A DNA stretch of 64,000 bases from Arenibacter algicola. GTDB lineage: Bacteria; Bacteroidota; Bacteroidia; Flavobacteriales; Flavobacteriaceae. Both the position numbers and the translations under genes were made by a program. Under the pieces are notes generated by a model. That model saw nothing but the letters and a program-made list of their open reading frames with translations, ran no database searches and had not been told where the DNA came from. Of the stretch, positions 27,269 to 37,076 are shown piece by piece; within the stretch, counting starts at the first letter, position 1; each line of letters opens with the position of its first letter. The DNA lies in NCBI RefSeq assembly GCF_018860365.1, contig NZ_JAHKPO010000027.1, positions 30,179-94,178 of the forward strand, given 5' to 3'.

Positions 27269-30200
27269 CTATCTTAATATTGAGGCTTCGCCGGTTTTGG
27301 TTATTTGGTTATTATCTCTTGTGGTTCCTACAAACAGATATCTGAAGGAAGTGTTTTTGTAAGGTTTTCCCGAACTGTAGTTTCCGTTCCAACCCCAATT
27401 GGCGGGCATGCTCTCATAGTCATAGGCAACGCTGAACACCAATGAGCCCCACATATCATAAATTTGAAAGGTAAACGAGGCTATTCCGGTAAATTCACCT
27501 TGGAAGTAATCGTTTATTCCATCCGCATTGGCAGAGAATACATTGGGGAACATTACGTCATAGCCATTACCGACCTGTACGTCCTGTTCAACAGTTTTAC
27601 TGCAACCTTCTGCGTTAAATAAAGTTAGTGTGGTGGTAAAAATACCAGGGTAACTATATTTATGGGTGGTCATAATACCGTCCACCTCCGGATCCACATT
27701 AATTATGGGACTTCCATCTCCAAAATCCCATGAGGCATTGCCATATCCTGCTTCACTGGTTATGCTGAATCGAATATCTTCCTTGGCCATCAAAAGACCT
27801 GTAATTTCATATTCGTCCGAGCTATAGGTAAATGAAGGGTCTGTTACCCCAGAACTTATCGGCATGGTTAATCCACACCCTTGGTCATTTACAACATTAA
27901 GGGTGGCATTATCCAACGGATTCCCAATTTGAACAGAATAAGTATTGGTACCCGTTTTTACGGATGGCACTAGCGCGCCTTCATAGTAAAAACTTAGGTT
28001 GCCTGGTTGACTGTTGAAAACCGATACAGAAATGCTACCGGGATTGCCTAAACAAAGTGACTCATCCAGATATGGTCCGTCTATCAGCTGAAGCGATTCT
28101 GCCTTATTAATGGTAATGATTTCCTGGTAATAATAGGCTGGATCGGAATTGGTACAACCATTTATGTTACTTGTAATGGTAAGCCTTAACCTTCCTTCTT
28201 CCAATCCGCTCAATTGAGTTATGTTTTGACCGAAAGGAGTAAACACAGGGTCAGGATTATTTGCTGTACCGGCTGTTTCTTTTTCCCATCTAATACTGTA
28301 CGGTCTTAGACCACCGCTTACTGTAATGGAAATGGCCCCGTCGTTGGTAGCACCACAGCTTACCGGAGTTATTGTCCTGTTTACAACAATTGGTGAATAG
28401 GTAGTATTAAAGGTAAACTCAATTTCTTCTGAAGAACAGTCATTACTATCGGTTATGGTCAACCAATATGAGCCTGGCACCGCATCAAAGCTAGTAATGT
28501 CCTGGGCAACAAAATTATTGGGACCTCTCCAATCATAAAAGTAGTATGGGTTGTTACTTCCGTCTACAAAAGGTTTTCCACCAGTAATTAAATTGGTATT
28601 CAGACTAAATGCATAATCAGCTTCACAAGGTGGAATAGTGTAAGATTTCGAGCCGGTATAATCCATGGCCTCATAACTATCCATGGTAAACGTTTGTACA
28701 ACACATTGGTTGGCATCGGTTACCTCTATAACATGACTGTCATTGGAAAGTGCGCTAATTGTGGTTTGGGTATTACTGAAGATTACAGGAGTTCCACCGT
28801 CCAAAGTATATTGAAAAGGTGAAGTACCCCCCTGCACCCTAAAAGTAAAATCACGTCCGGTATTGGCATCCACACAACTGGTATTTCCATTGGTTACCTC
28901 AGTAGCACTAAATATGGTCGGAGCAGTAATAACAAAAGTCTGTCTAACCGTACATGGGGTATTGGCATCACTGTTGGTATCAATTATTACTACTTCGTAG
29001 CTGCCTCCACCCAAATTGGTAAGACTAGTATTGTTGGTAGAATAACTTGTTCCATTTTTGTACCAGTTTATTTGTAATTGGCTGCTGGGATCAGAACTTA
29101 TCTGTATGCTTATTTCAGCATTGGCATCACCGGCACATTGTAATTGCTGGTTGATAACCTGAACACTACTGATTTCCAATTGGGCTTTTGAAGCCACGTT
29201 GGCTGTATAGGTTGCTGAACAACCAAGCTGGTCCGTTACAGATAGTACATATACCCCTGGCGCCAAGTTGCTAATATTTTCAGTGTTAAAGTTGGCATTA
29301 TTGGGGCCTGTCCAACTAAAGTTATAAGGAGCTTTCCCCCCGGTTACTGTTGTAGCTCCAATATTTAAGCTAATGCTACCATCATTTTGACCATAACAAG
29401 TGGCGTTTTCTACCACCACGGAAGCTTGGTCAAATTGTAGCCCCATTGGCAAGCTCACGGGTTGCGATTCCTGTATTCCACAAGAGGCATCCTGTACACT
29501 TATGTTGTAAGTAGCGCCACCGGTTAAATTGGTATAGGTAATATTTGGATTGTTCGATGTCTGAACCAAGGTTGTACCGTTAGGCCTTGTAAGCGTAAAG
29601 GTAAAAGGTGCTATACCTCCTGTACTATAGGCAGTAATGGCCGTATTACAGGTATCCCCAATATTCAATGTCAATACCTCGGGTTCAGATACTATAAATG
29701 GAGTCGACGTGGTTCCGCAGAATTCATTGTAAACCGTTAATTGGTAGGCTCCGGCGGTAAGATTGCTTATACTTAAGGTAGAGGCTGTAAAGCTGTTATC
29801 CCCTATTTTGGACCATACATAGGTATTGGCAACCGAATTTGGTTGGGTGATTACATTGGAAGCACTTACATTGGAGTCGGTTCCCGTACTAACATATGCA
29901 GTAAATCCAATTCCTGCAACCTTGGCGGTCAAGGTAATTTCATTGAAATTGCTTGTTGCTACGGCCGGACTTAGGTTTGCGCCGGTTGCAGCAGTTATTT
30001 TCTGTACAAGTGCGGCAGCTACCTCATTGTTATCCTGCGGCTGATTAAGACCGTTCAGGGTAACTTGGTGATCATAGACCTTGCTATCGATAATTATACT
30101 ATAGGTATTGCCAAAAGTTGGAGTGCCAAAAAGGGAAATGGTATTGATTTGCTTCTGGGCGGTATTACCTCCAGTGATTCTGGAGTTGGGGATTACAATA

Positions 30201-33200
30201 CTACCATCATTTCCTCCATTACAGCTGACATTAGTAATGTCATTGGCAATAATGGCATCATTATTTATGATGGCGTATGGAATTACGGTTACAATTTTTG
30301 GCGAAGTTTCATCCGCACAGGCCACACCGTTCACCGTACTGGTAACCACTCTTTTAAAGTAGGTAGAGGTAGTAAGGGTACTTGGAGGGGTATAATTTGG
30401 CTGCGTGGCACCAGCTACGGCAGTGTAGGTTTGATTGTCAGGGGAAGACCACCACTGGTAGGTCAGTACACCTGCACCCGTTGCGGATTCCTGTTCCACA
30501 ATAGCCAAAGGCTGACTTCCCTCACAAACCGATTGATTGTCCGTTATTTTACCGGCATAAACATCATTAAGGGTAACTTTTATAGGGTTGGTCTCCACAA
30601 CACAGGTTTTGTCCACCAAACTGGTTCTGGTAATAGTCCTCTTGTAATACATGGTAGAGGTTGGGACTGGCGGTGTATAAGAAGCAGAATGCACGGCAAG
30701 ATCTGTCCATACGCTACCATTGGTGGAAGCATACCAGTCATAGGTCTGATCTACATAGGTGCTGCCACCGGTTACCGTCAAGGCGCCAGGTACAACCCCT
30801 TCGCATATGGTTTGGTCGTTTGTCAATGTTCCTGGCAATAGTGGATCCGTAACCTGCACTACTATAGTATTGCTATCTTCCGTACAAACTACACCGTAAA
30901 GTGTGGAAGAAGCAGTCCTTTTAAAATAGGTTGTTGGGTAGCTACCGGCAATGGGGTCATAGGTACTGTTTACAGCCCCGTTTATTATTCCCCAATTTGT
31001 GTTATCCGTTGAGGAATACCATTGATACTTCAATACTCCTTCGGCAGTTCCGTCTACGGTATTCCCTAAAACGGAAGGATCATCCCCGTAACATATTTTT
31101 TGATCTCCGGAAATGGTACCACCGTCCACATCATTGACAAAAATCCTAATCACATTACTTGGAGTATAGGAAGGTTCACAGGCTATACTTTCCACTGTGG
31201 CCAAGTAATCCCTACGGTAATATCTATCAGCCGTCAATGGAGTTGCAGGAGTATAGGTTTCACTAGTTGCTCCATTAATTTTATTAAAGGTACTTCCATC
31301 AGTGGATTCATACCATTCAAAAGTTAAATAAGGAAGTCCTTCTATGGCGCTAGGGTTGCCCAAGGTTGGGGCCATGGTATTATAACAGATGGTGATATTG
31401 TTTCCAAGATTATCCGCTTGGGGTACCAAAACCGTTACAGGGTTACTGTCCACTACACATTCCACCCCGGAAATATCCGTACTGGTAGTGGTTCTTATAT
31501 AAGTTTTTGTAAACGTTTGGTTGGCCGGTGGGTCATAACTTATTCCGGTTGCTCCTGGGATCAAGGCTCCATTGGCATACCATTGGTAGGTCAATGTTTG
31601 ACCTGTAGACGGTGCTAATTCCTCTATTAGGCTAGGATCGTCCCCCTTACAAATTACTTCTTCATTGGTAGTGGGAGTTACGCCATTAGGATTGGTAGTG
31701 CCGATAGTACCGCCAGTGGCATTCCCTCCATTTATGATGGTCAGTACATTACTGGTTACACTGCAGGAGAGGCCATTTAAGGTAGAAGTGGTAATTCTTC
31801 TATAGTAATTGTCCTGTGTTACGGCAGGTGGATCGTAGCTAACCGTGGTAGCTCCTGCAATATCAGAATATGATATATTATCACTGGAAATCTGCCATTG
31901 GTAGGTTACGGTTCCAGAAGCAATCAACGGAAAATTAGTGCTAAAAGCCTGTGGATCTCCACCATTACATACCTCCGTAGTTCCGGTTGCCCCGGAAGAA
32001 AAAGTGATTCTATGGCTGGATGCATTGTCAAATTTGTTTACGTAAACTATAACCGGAGTGGTTATGGCCTCGCAAGTAATGCTTTGCAATGTTGAACTGG
32101 CCTTTCTTCTATAGTAAGTTTGTAAATCTCCATTGTTTACAGGAGTGTAGGTAGCTTGATTGGTGTTGGCAATATCGGACCAAGTGTTTCCGTCCGGAGA
32201 ACTCTGCCAAGTATAGCTTATGGTTCCATTGGAAGTAGCATTGGCTGTACTTGTAATTGGAGCCACAAGACCAGAGCCACAAACGGTCTGGGTTTGTGAA
32301 ATAGACCCTTCAGTTAAGGTTATTAGGGTAACCAAGGTAGGAAGGCTGGAAGCCTCACAAGTATTGCCATTGTTGGTGTTGGTAACATTTCGCCTAAAAT
32401 AGGTCGATGTTGTCAATCCTGTAGAAAAATTTAATTCTTCACCAGTTTCCCCGCTCATTAAAGTGTAATTGACATTATCGGTGGACGAATACCACTGGAA
32501 ATTAATCCCTACACCTGCAGGTGTACCGTTGGAAACTGTAATGGTTGTTGGGGTATCGCCTTCACAAATGGCTTGGTCCGCTGACCCTTCCCCTCCTGAA
32601 ATAGCTCCAGCTACAATTATGGAGACTTCATTGGTGTAGCCCGTACACAGCTTTCCGTTTAAGGTGGTGGTATCCAATCTTCTATATTTGGTAGATGTTG
32701 CTAGTACGCCAGGGGTATAAGTAGAACCTGTGGCAGAAGCTATTGGGCTCCAGCTTGCTCCATTGTCGGTCGAGGCTTCCCATGCATATGTTAGGTTACC
32801 GGCCGCGGTAGTATTTCCTACGTTAATAATGGTGCTGGGTGCTTGTCCTGCACAAACATTTTGATCATTGCCAATTGTCCCCAAATTAAGACTGTTTACA
32901 AAAACAGTGCTTACAGTAGAGTTTTGGAAACATACTTTGGCGTTATTGGAAACTATGGTTTGTCTTCTATATCTTGTTGTAACAGCAGGTGCTCCAGAGA
33001 AATTATAAACTGCATTGGTCTCACCGCTAATATTTGTAAAACTACCAATGGTAGCCGATTGCCATTGGTAGCTAATGTTGGGACCTGCTGCTGTGGCATT
33101 GTTAATAGTTATTGCATTGGGTGTTTCCCCTGCACAGATAGTTTGGTCTGCGCTGGCAGTTCCTCCACTGATTTGACCGAGTACGGTAATCTCTATTTCA

Positions 33201-34801
33201 TTGGTGTAGTCCGAGCAGTTATACCCGTTTAGGAGTATGTTATCCTGTCTTCTAAAGCTAGTTGTCTGGGTTAGGGCGCTTGGCTGGTAGTCTGCATTAT
33301 TGGCTCCCGAAATTGCTGCCCATGAACTTCCGTCAAATCGCTCCCATTGGTATGAAATAGTACCTGTTCCCGAAGCATTCGTATCCGATGTTATGGCACT
33401 TGGAGCTTCATTATAACAAACAGTTTCAGCGCCTGTAATACTACCTACGGCAAGATTGGTATAGGTAATGGTGGCCATTGTACTAATACCTTGACAACTT
33501 GCCCCTGAAACCGTGGTAACCCTTCTAAATTGCTCTGTTCCAGGATTCAGGTTGGCACTGGCGTTATAGTTGCTTTGTGTGGCACCACTTATGTTTACCC
33601 AGTTACTGCCGTCGTATTTCTGCCATTGATAGGTACCATTGTTTTCGCCATTATTTATAGTTAACAATTGTAGTTCGCTTAAGGAACATATATTCTGATT
33701 GGTGGCTGTACCTCCCAATACCGCAGAATTTACAATTATGGAAACCGCGGGTGTTTCTTTATAACAACTAAATCCGTTTAAAACATTGGTGACCCTTCTT
33801 TTGAAAGAGGTGGTTTTGGATAAAGCGCTTGGTTGATAGAAATTGTCCGTTGCTCCAGAGATTAGTTCCCAAGGGCCGGAATCATTTTTGTACCATTGAT
33901 AAGTTGTGGTCCCGGCAGGAGTCACCGCCACGTCGCCAGAGGTACTCAATTGTGCCGGTATCTGGGTGGCACATACATTTTGACCGGTTCCATCAGTAAT
34001 AGTTCCTGCGTATATTTCGTTAACGGTAATGGTTGCAGTGGTACTGACCTGGGTACATGACTCCCCGTTGACCATAAAGGTGGTCAATCTGCGATATCTA
34101 CTTATTCCATTTGGGAAAGAAGGCTTGTCCACTACCAGAATCTCCGTGTTGGAATTGGCAATGGCTGTCCAAGTTCCGCTAACATCCTTTTCCCATTCAA
34201 AGGTTCTGCTTTGGGTTATATTGGAGCCTGTAATACTAATATTCTGTACGTCGTTGATGGCACAGACCTGTTGGTTAACCCCTGTTCCTCCTGTGAGAGC
34301 GGTGAAAGAAACGTTGGCAAGGGTCTGATTGTCGGCAAGTGCGTTTATCTTATTGGCGTTACCGGCCAAAACATATCTTAGTGTACCGTTAGTGGTAGTT
34401 GAACCGGGTATAAGTTGAATCCTTACATTTTCTATGGTAAATACATCCAAGGAACCTTGGGCGTTGGTAGTTATGGTTACGGCCAATCTGGAGGCATTGC
34501 CTGGGTCTTGGGCAACGGAAGCGCTGGTAATATCGGTTCCCGTTTCAGAATAGGTAGTTGCCCTAATTTCGAAATTAGAGGGAGCCTGAATATAGAAGGT
34601 AAAGGTACCCGAGCCGAAATCCGTGGCCAGAGTTTCCGACAGCACCAAATTTCCAAGATTTAGTTCCGTTTGTGGAAGGTTACTACCACAGGAATTGAAA
34701 TTGGTATATTGTACACTGGTAGCAACCTGAGCGTTGCCATACCAGGCATTAAAACTAAACAACAAAATTAGCAGCAGTAGTTTTTTGGTCGATTTTATCA
34801 T
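27269..34801 (-). CDS. Giant Ig-repeat/SprB-type surface protein with T9SS type B sorting domain (2510 aa)
   Basis: A signal peptide (STKKLLLLILLFSFNAWYG) is followed by an N-terminal beta region and fourteen Ig-like repeats of ~95 residues (about 170-1560). Each repeat shows a core such as TYQWYKND or ISYQWQSAT, a YRR strand, and a VCAG or ICEG cysteine start. SprB-like repeats follow (about 1580-2300, e.g. NATCYGQNDGSISLN, GGKAPYNFSW). Next come a PKD domain (ASWDFGDGSP, HKYSYPGIFTTTLTLF) and the gliding-type C-terminal domain (FPNVFSANADGINDYF, IYDMWGSLVF). The frame runs to 34843, but MIKSTKK at 34801 gives a proper signal peptide. Co-transcribed with the PorP-like gene. It probably acts as an adhesin. 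Confidence 0.92.
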   Translation of the reverse strand: MIKSTKKLLLLILLFSFNAWYGNAQVATSVQYTNFNSCGSNLPQTELNLGNLVLSETLATDFGSGTFTFYIQAPSNFEIRATTYSETGTDITSASVAQDPGNASRLAVTITTNAQGSLDVFTIENVRIQLIPGSTTTNGTLRYVLAGNANKINALADNQTLANVSFTALTGGTGVNQQVCAINDVQNISITGSNITQSRTFEWEKDVSGTWTAIANSNTEILVVDKPSFPNGISRYRRLTTFMVNGESCTQVSTTATITVNEIYAGTITDGTGQNVCATQIPAQLSTSGDVAVTPAGTTTYQWYKNDSGPWELISGATDNFYQPSALSKTTSFKRRVTNVLNGFSCYKETPAVSIIVNSAVLGGTATNQNICSLSELQLLTINNGENNGTYQWQKYDGSNWVNISGATQSNYNASANLNPGTEQFRRVTTVSGASCQGISTMATITYTNLAVGSITGAETVCYNEAPSAITSDTNASGTGTISYQWERFDGSSWAAISGANNADYQPSALTQTTSFRRQDNILLNGYNCSDYTNEIEITVLGQISGGTASADQTICAGETPNAITINNATAAGPNISYQWQSATIGSFTNISGETNAVYNFSGAPAVTTRYRRQTIVSNNAKVCFQNSTVSTVFVNSLNLGTIGNDQNVCAGQAPSTIINVGNTTAAGNLTYAWEASTDNGASWSPIASATGSTYTPGVLATSTKYRRLDTTTLNGKLCTGYTNEVSIIVAGAISGGEGSADQAICEGDTPTTITVSNGTPAGVGINFQWYSSTDNVNYTLMSGETGEELNFSTGLTTSTYFRRNVTNTNNGNTCEASSLPTLVTLITLTEGSISQTQTVCGSGLVAPITSTANATSNGTISYTWQSSPDGNTWSDIANTNQATYTPVNNGDLQTYYRRKASSTLQSITCEAITTPVIVYVNKFDNASSHRITFSSGATGTTEVCNGGDPQAFSTNFPLIASGTVTYQWQISSDNISYSDIAGATTVSYDPPAVTQDNYYRRITTSTLNGLSCSVTSNVLTIINGGNATGGTIGTTNPNGVTPTTNEEVICKGDDPSLIEELAPSTGQTLTYQWYANGALIPGATGISYDPPANQTFTKTYIRTTTSTDISGVECVVDSNPVTVLVPQADNLGNNITICYNTMAPTLGNPSAIEGLPYLTFEWYESTDGSTFNKINGATSETYTPATPLTADRYYRRDYLATVESIACEPSYTPSNVIRIFVNDVDGGTISGDQKICYGDDPSVLGNTVDGTAEGVLKYQWYSSTDNTNWGIINGAVNSTYDPIAGSYPTTYFKRTASSTLYGVVCTEDSNTIVVQVTDPLLPGTLTNDQTICEGVVPGALTVTGGSTYVDQTYDWYASTNGSVWTDLAVHSASYTPPVPTSTMYYKRTITRTSLVDKTCVVETNPIKVTLNDVYAGKITDNQSVCEGSQPLAIVEQESATGAGVLTYQWWSSPDNQTYTAVAGATQPNYTPPSTLTTSTYFKRVVTSTVNGVACADETSPKIVTVIPYAIINNDAIIANDITNVSCNGGNDGSIVIPNSRITGGNTAQKQINTISLFGTPTFGNTYSIIIDSKVYDHQVTLNGLNQPQDNNEVAAALVQKITAATGANLSPAVATSNFNEITLTAKVAGIGFTAYVSTGTDSNVSASNVITQPNSVANTYVWSKIGDNSFTASTLSISNLTAGAYQLTVYNEFCGTTSTPFIVSEPEVLTLNIGDTCNTAITAYSTGGIAPFTFTLTRPNGTTLVQTSNNPNITYTNLTGGATYNISVQDASCGIQESQPVSLPMGLQFDQASVVVENATCYGQNDGSISLNIGATTVTGGKAPYNFSWTGPNNANFNTENISNLAPGVYVLSVTDQLGCSATYTANVASKAQLEISSVQVINQQLQCAGDANAEISIQISSDPSSQLQINWYKNGTSYSTNNTSLTNLGGGSYEVVIIDTNSDANTPCTVRQTFVITAPTIFSATEVTNGNTSCVDANTGRDFTFRVQGGTSPFQYTLDGGTPVIFSNTQTTISALSNDSHVIEVTDANQCVVQTFTMDSYEAMDYTGSKSYTIPPCEADYAFSLNTNLITGGKPFVDGSNNPYYFYDWRGPNNFVAQDITSFDAVPGSYWLTITDSNDCSSEEIEFTFNTTYSPIVVNRTITPVSCGATNDGAISITVSGGLRPYSIRWEKETAGTANNPDPVFTPFGQNITQLSGLEEGRLRLTITSNINGCTNSDPAYYYQEIITINKAESLQLIDGPYLDESLCLGNPGSISVSVFNSQPGNLSFYYEGALVPSVKTGTNTYSVQIGNPLDNATLNVVNDQGCGLTMPISSGVTDPSFTYSSDEYEITGLLMAKEDIRFSITSEAGYGNASWDFGDGSPIINVDPEVDGIMTTHKYSYPGIFTTTLTLFNAEGCSKTVEQDVQVGNGYDVMFPNVFSANADGINDYFQGEFTGIASFTFQIYDMWGSLVFSVAYDYESMPANWGWNGNYSSGKPYKNTSFRYLFVGTTRDNNQITKTGEASILR

Positions 34802-35280
34802 GATTTTGCCCCTTAATATTATAATCCCAGTGAATTTATCCACTTTGTAGGAAAGACCCTATAACGAGAGAGAGGATGTATATATTGCGATTACTTATTA
34901 CCATTAAAGTCCTGAATTATGGTTTTGTTGTGAAACTACATTTTATTGTGGTGTACGGCAGGTTTGGACAATGAATGGTGTAGAATTTCAGCAGGGAAAA
35001 AGGGACTTAAAAATAGGTTTTAAATACCGCTTTTAAGCGTGTAAAAAACCATGTCCAGGTAGGTGTTTTTTTGTGATAGATTGTGAATATTATTAGGGAG
35101 AAAAATAGATTGGATGTATTCCTAAACATTGGTTAAATGTTATTTTCAGAATAACTTGAAACCCTTTTGAGCACCTGGGTACATTACTCTATTAGGTATG
35201 TTTCATCGATTTAATTTATTATTATGATAACATAACAATTTGCCTTTTTAAAATTTGAGATCCGTATTTTTACTACTTAA
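34802..35280. other. Divergent intergenic region, Ig-repeat adhesin / glycosyltransferase
   Basis: This 479-bp AT-rich spacer must contain the promoters of both flanking genes. No gene, stable RNA or strong inverted repeat is recognised; the only small hairpin is CGCTT-TT-AAGCG near 35028. Confidence 0.5.
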
Positions 35281-36942
35281 ATGGGAACAATGTTATCCGG
35301 AGTGGCCACGAATAGGTATTATCTGTTTTTCTTGACCGTTGTATTGGCTATATTGCTGGCGGGCTTGGGTTCCTATGGACTGGCGGAGACCAGTGAGGCC
35401 AGATATGCTGTGATCAGCAAGGAAATGCTTAACTCCAAGGACTATCTCAATCCAAAACTTCTGGGCATTTTTCACTTTCATAAACCTCCAATAACCTACT
35501 ATATAACCACCGTGGGCTATCGTATTTTTGGGGTTAATGAGTTTGGTGCTAGGTTCTTTCTTCAAATTGCTATTGTGCTTCAAATGGCTTTGGTATATGG
35601 AATGGCCCAATTGCTTTATAATGACAGAAGAATAGCCATTACTTCCGGTCTTGTATATTTTGCTATGCCCCTAGTACTTATTTCTAGTCGTAACTTAACA
35701 ACGGATGCCTATCTCACCACTTTTATTCTTGGGGCTCTCTATTGTTGGCAGTACTATACCAGCAAGGGCAAAATAGTTGCACTTTATTTGTTTTATGTAT
35801 TGGTAGCATTGGCCTTGCTCACCAAGGGACCTGTAGCACTTTTGTTTATTCTGACCTATATTATCGTTTATAAGATAATATTCAAACGCAGTTCAAAAAT
35901 TAGCATTCATCATATCTTGGGATTTGGCCTTTGTCTTCTTCTTGGTTCTAGCTGGTATATTATGGTGGTTATGAACAATCCAGGATTGTGGCATTATTTT
36001 GTGGAAAAGCAACTTTTGTCCCGGATTGCATCCCACTCCTTTAATCGATCCAAGCCATTTTGGTTTTACATTCCCTTAATAATTGGGCTAACGCTACCAT
36101 GGTGGTGGATCATTCCTCAGAATTTTAAAAGGAGTACCAATAAAATCTTGAATATAGGAAGGGAAGATAGGTTATTGTTGATTTCAAGTGTTTGCCTGTT
36201 CTTGATTTTTTCGGTCTTCAAGACTAAATTAGTACTGTATATCCTTCCAATTTTTTGGATGTTGGCCATTTTAGTTGCAGTACAACTGTTCAAGGTTACA
36301 AATGCTACCCGAAATATCTTGAATCTGGCATATGCTTTCCTGATTGGTTGTTTGTTCTTGGGGATTCTAGGGCTTTGGCTTTTGAAGCCCGAATTTATTC
36401 AGATTTCTACAGCAACATTGGTCATCAGTATTATTTTGGTAATCGTCTTTGTTGCCCTATTTCTTTATGTAGATAAGGGTATCCCGGAAAAGCCGGCGAT
36501 ATTGGGGGCAAGTTTTGGGGTTGCCTTAATTTTATTATCAACCTCGATAATGTCTCACAACGGGTCAACCTTCAACTCCACCAAGGAAATGATTGGGTTC
36601 ATTAATAAAATCACCCCAAAAGAAAATAAGACTATTGTTGTGTATGATTACCTGCTATCTTCCATACCTGTTTATTCAGGGGACAATCCAATCACTTTAA
36701 AATTAAGGAATAACACCACAAATCGGGAAGTTCAGTTTCAGAAGAACCAAGAATGGAAAGATGACCTTTGGGATATAAATGATGCTGTAATGGTCTCCCG
36801 CTTGGATTCGCTTACTCGAAGTCCAAATACATACTTAATTATTAATAAAAAAAGGGGTTTTAAGGATGAATTGAAATATTTGGAACCTCACTTCAAGAAC
36901 CGACAGGAATTTGTAAAATGGCTGGTGTTATATAATAAATAA
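35281..36942 (+). CDS. ArnT/PMT-type membrane glycosyltransferase (GT39/GT83-like)
   Basis: The 553-residue protein has about eleven to twelve membrane segments and a short soluble C-terminal domain (~460-553). The first extracytoplasmic loop carries the acidic motif ETSEARYAVISKEML and FHFHKPPITYY, characteristic of the dolichyl/undecaprenyl-phosphate-sugar-dependent ArnT/PMT group. It should transfer a sugar from a polyprenyl-phosphate donor to lipid A, a protein or a glycan on the periplasmic side; the acceptor is not evident. The ATG at 35290 (MLSGVATNRYY) is an alternative start. It stands alone, facing the nitrate gene cluster. Confidence 0.9.
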   Translation: MGTMLSGVATNRYYLFFLTVVLAILLAGLGSYGLAETSEARYAVISKEMLNSKDYLNPKLLGIFHFHKPPITYYITTVGYRIFGVNEFGARFFLQIAIVLQMALVYGMAQLLYNDRRIAITSGLVYFAMPLVLISSRNLTTDAYLTTFILGALYCWQYYTSKGKIVALYLFYVLVALALLTKGPVALLFILTYIIVYKIIFKRSSKISIHHILGFGLCLLLGSSWYIMVVMNNPGLWHYFVEKQLLSRIASHSFNRSKPFWFYIPLIIGLTLPWWWIIPQNFKRSTNKILNIGREDRLLLISSVCLFLIFSVFKTKLVLYILPIFWMLAILVAVQLFKVTNATRNILNLAYAFLIGCLFLGILGLWLLKPEFIQISTATLVISIILVIVFVALFLYVDKGIPEKPAILGASFGVALILLSTSIMSHNGSTFNSTKEMIGFINKITPKENKTIVVYDYLLSSIPVYSGDNPITLKLRNNTTNREVQFQKNQEWKDDLWDINDAVMVSRLDSLTRSPNTYLIINKKRGFKDELKYLEPHFKNRQEFVKWLVLYNK

Positions 36943-37076
36943 TTGGCTGTAAATCTACTCCTAACTACCCTGCTTCAGCAGATAACCATAACAGGAGGGT
37001 CAGAACTCATAATATTTCCTATATCTACAAGCCAATCTTTAATTTTGCCGACCCAAATATTATGGCTTTGGAGGTA

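Noticed and set aside
30065..30841. 258-codon plus-strand frame inside the Ig-repeat adhesin gene
   Set aside because: It lies opposite a well-supported repeat-rich coding sequence and reads as low-complexity shadow sequence without a family match.
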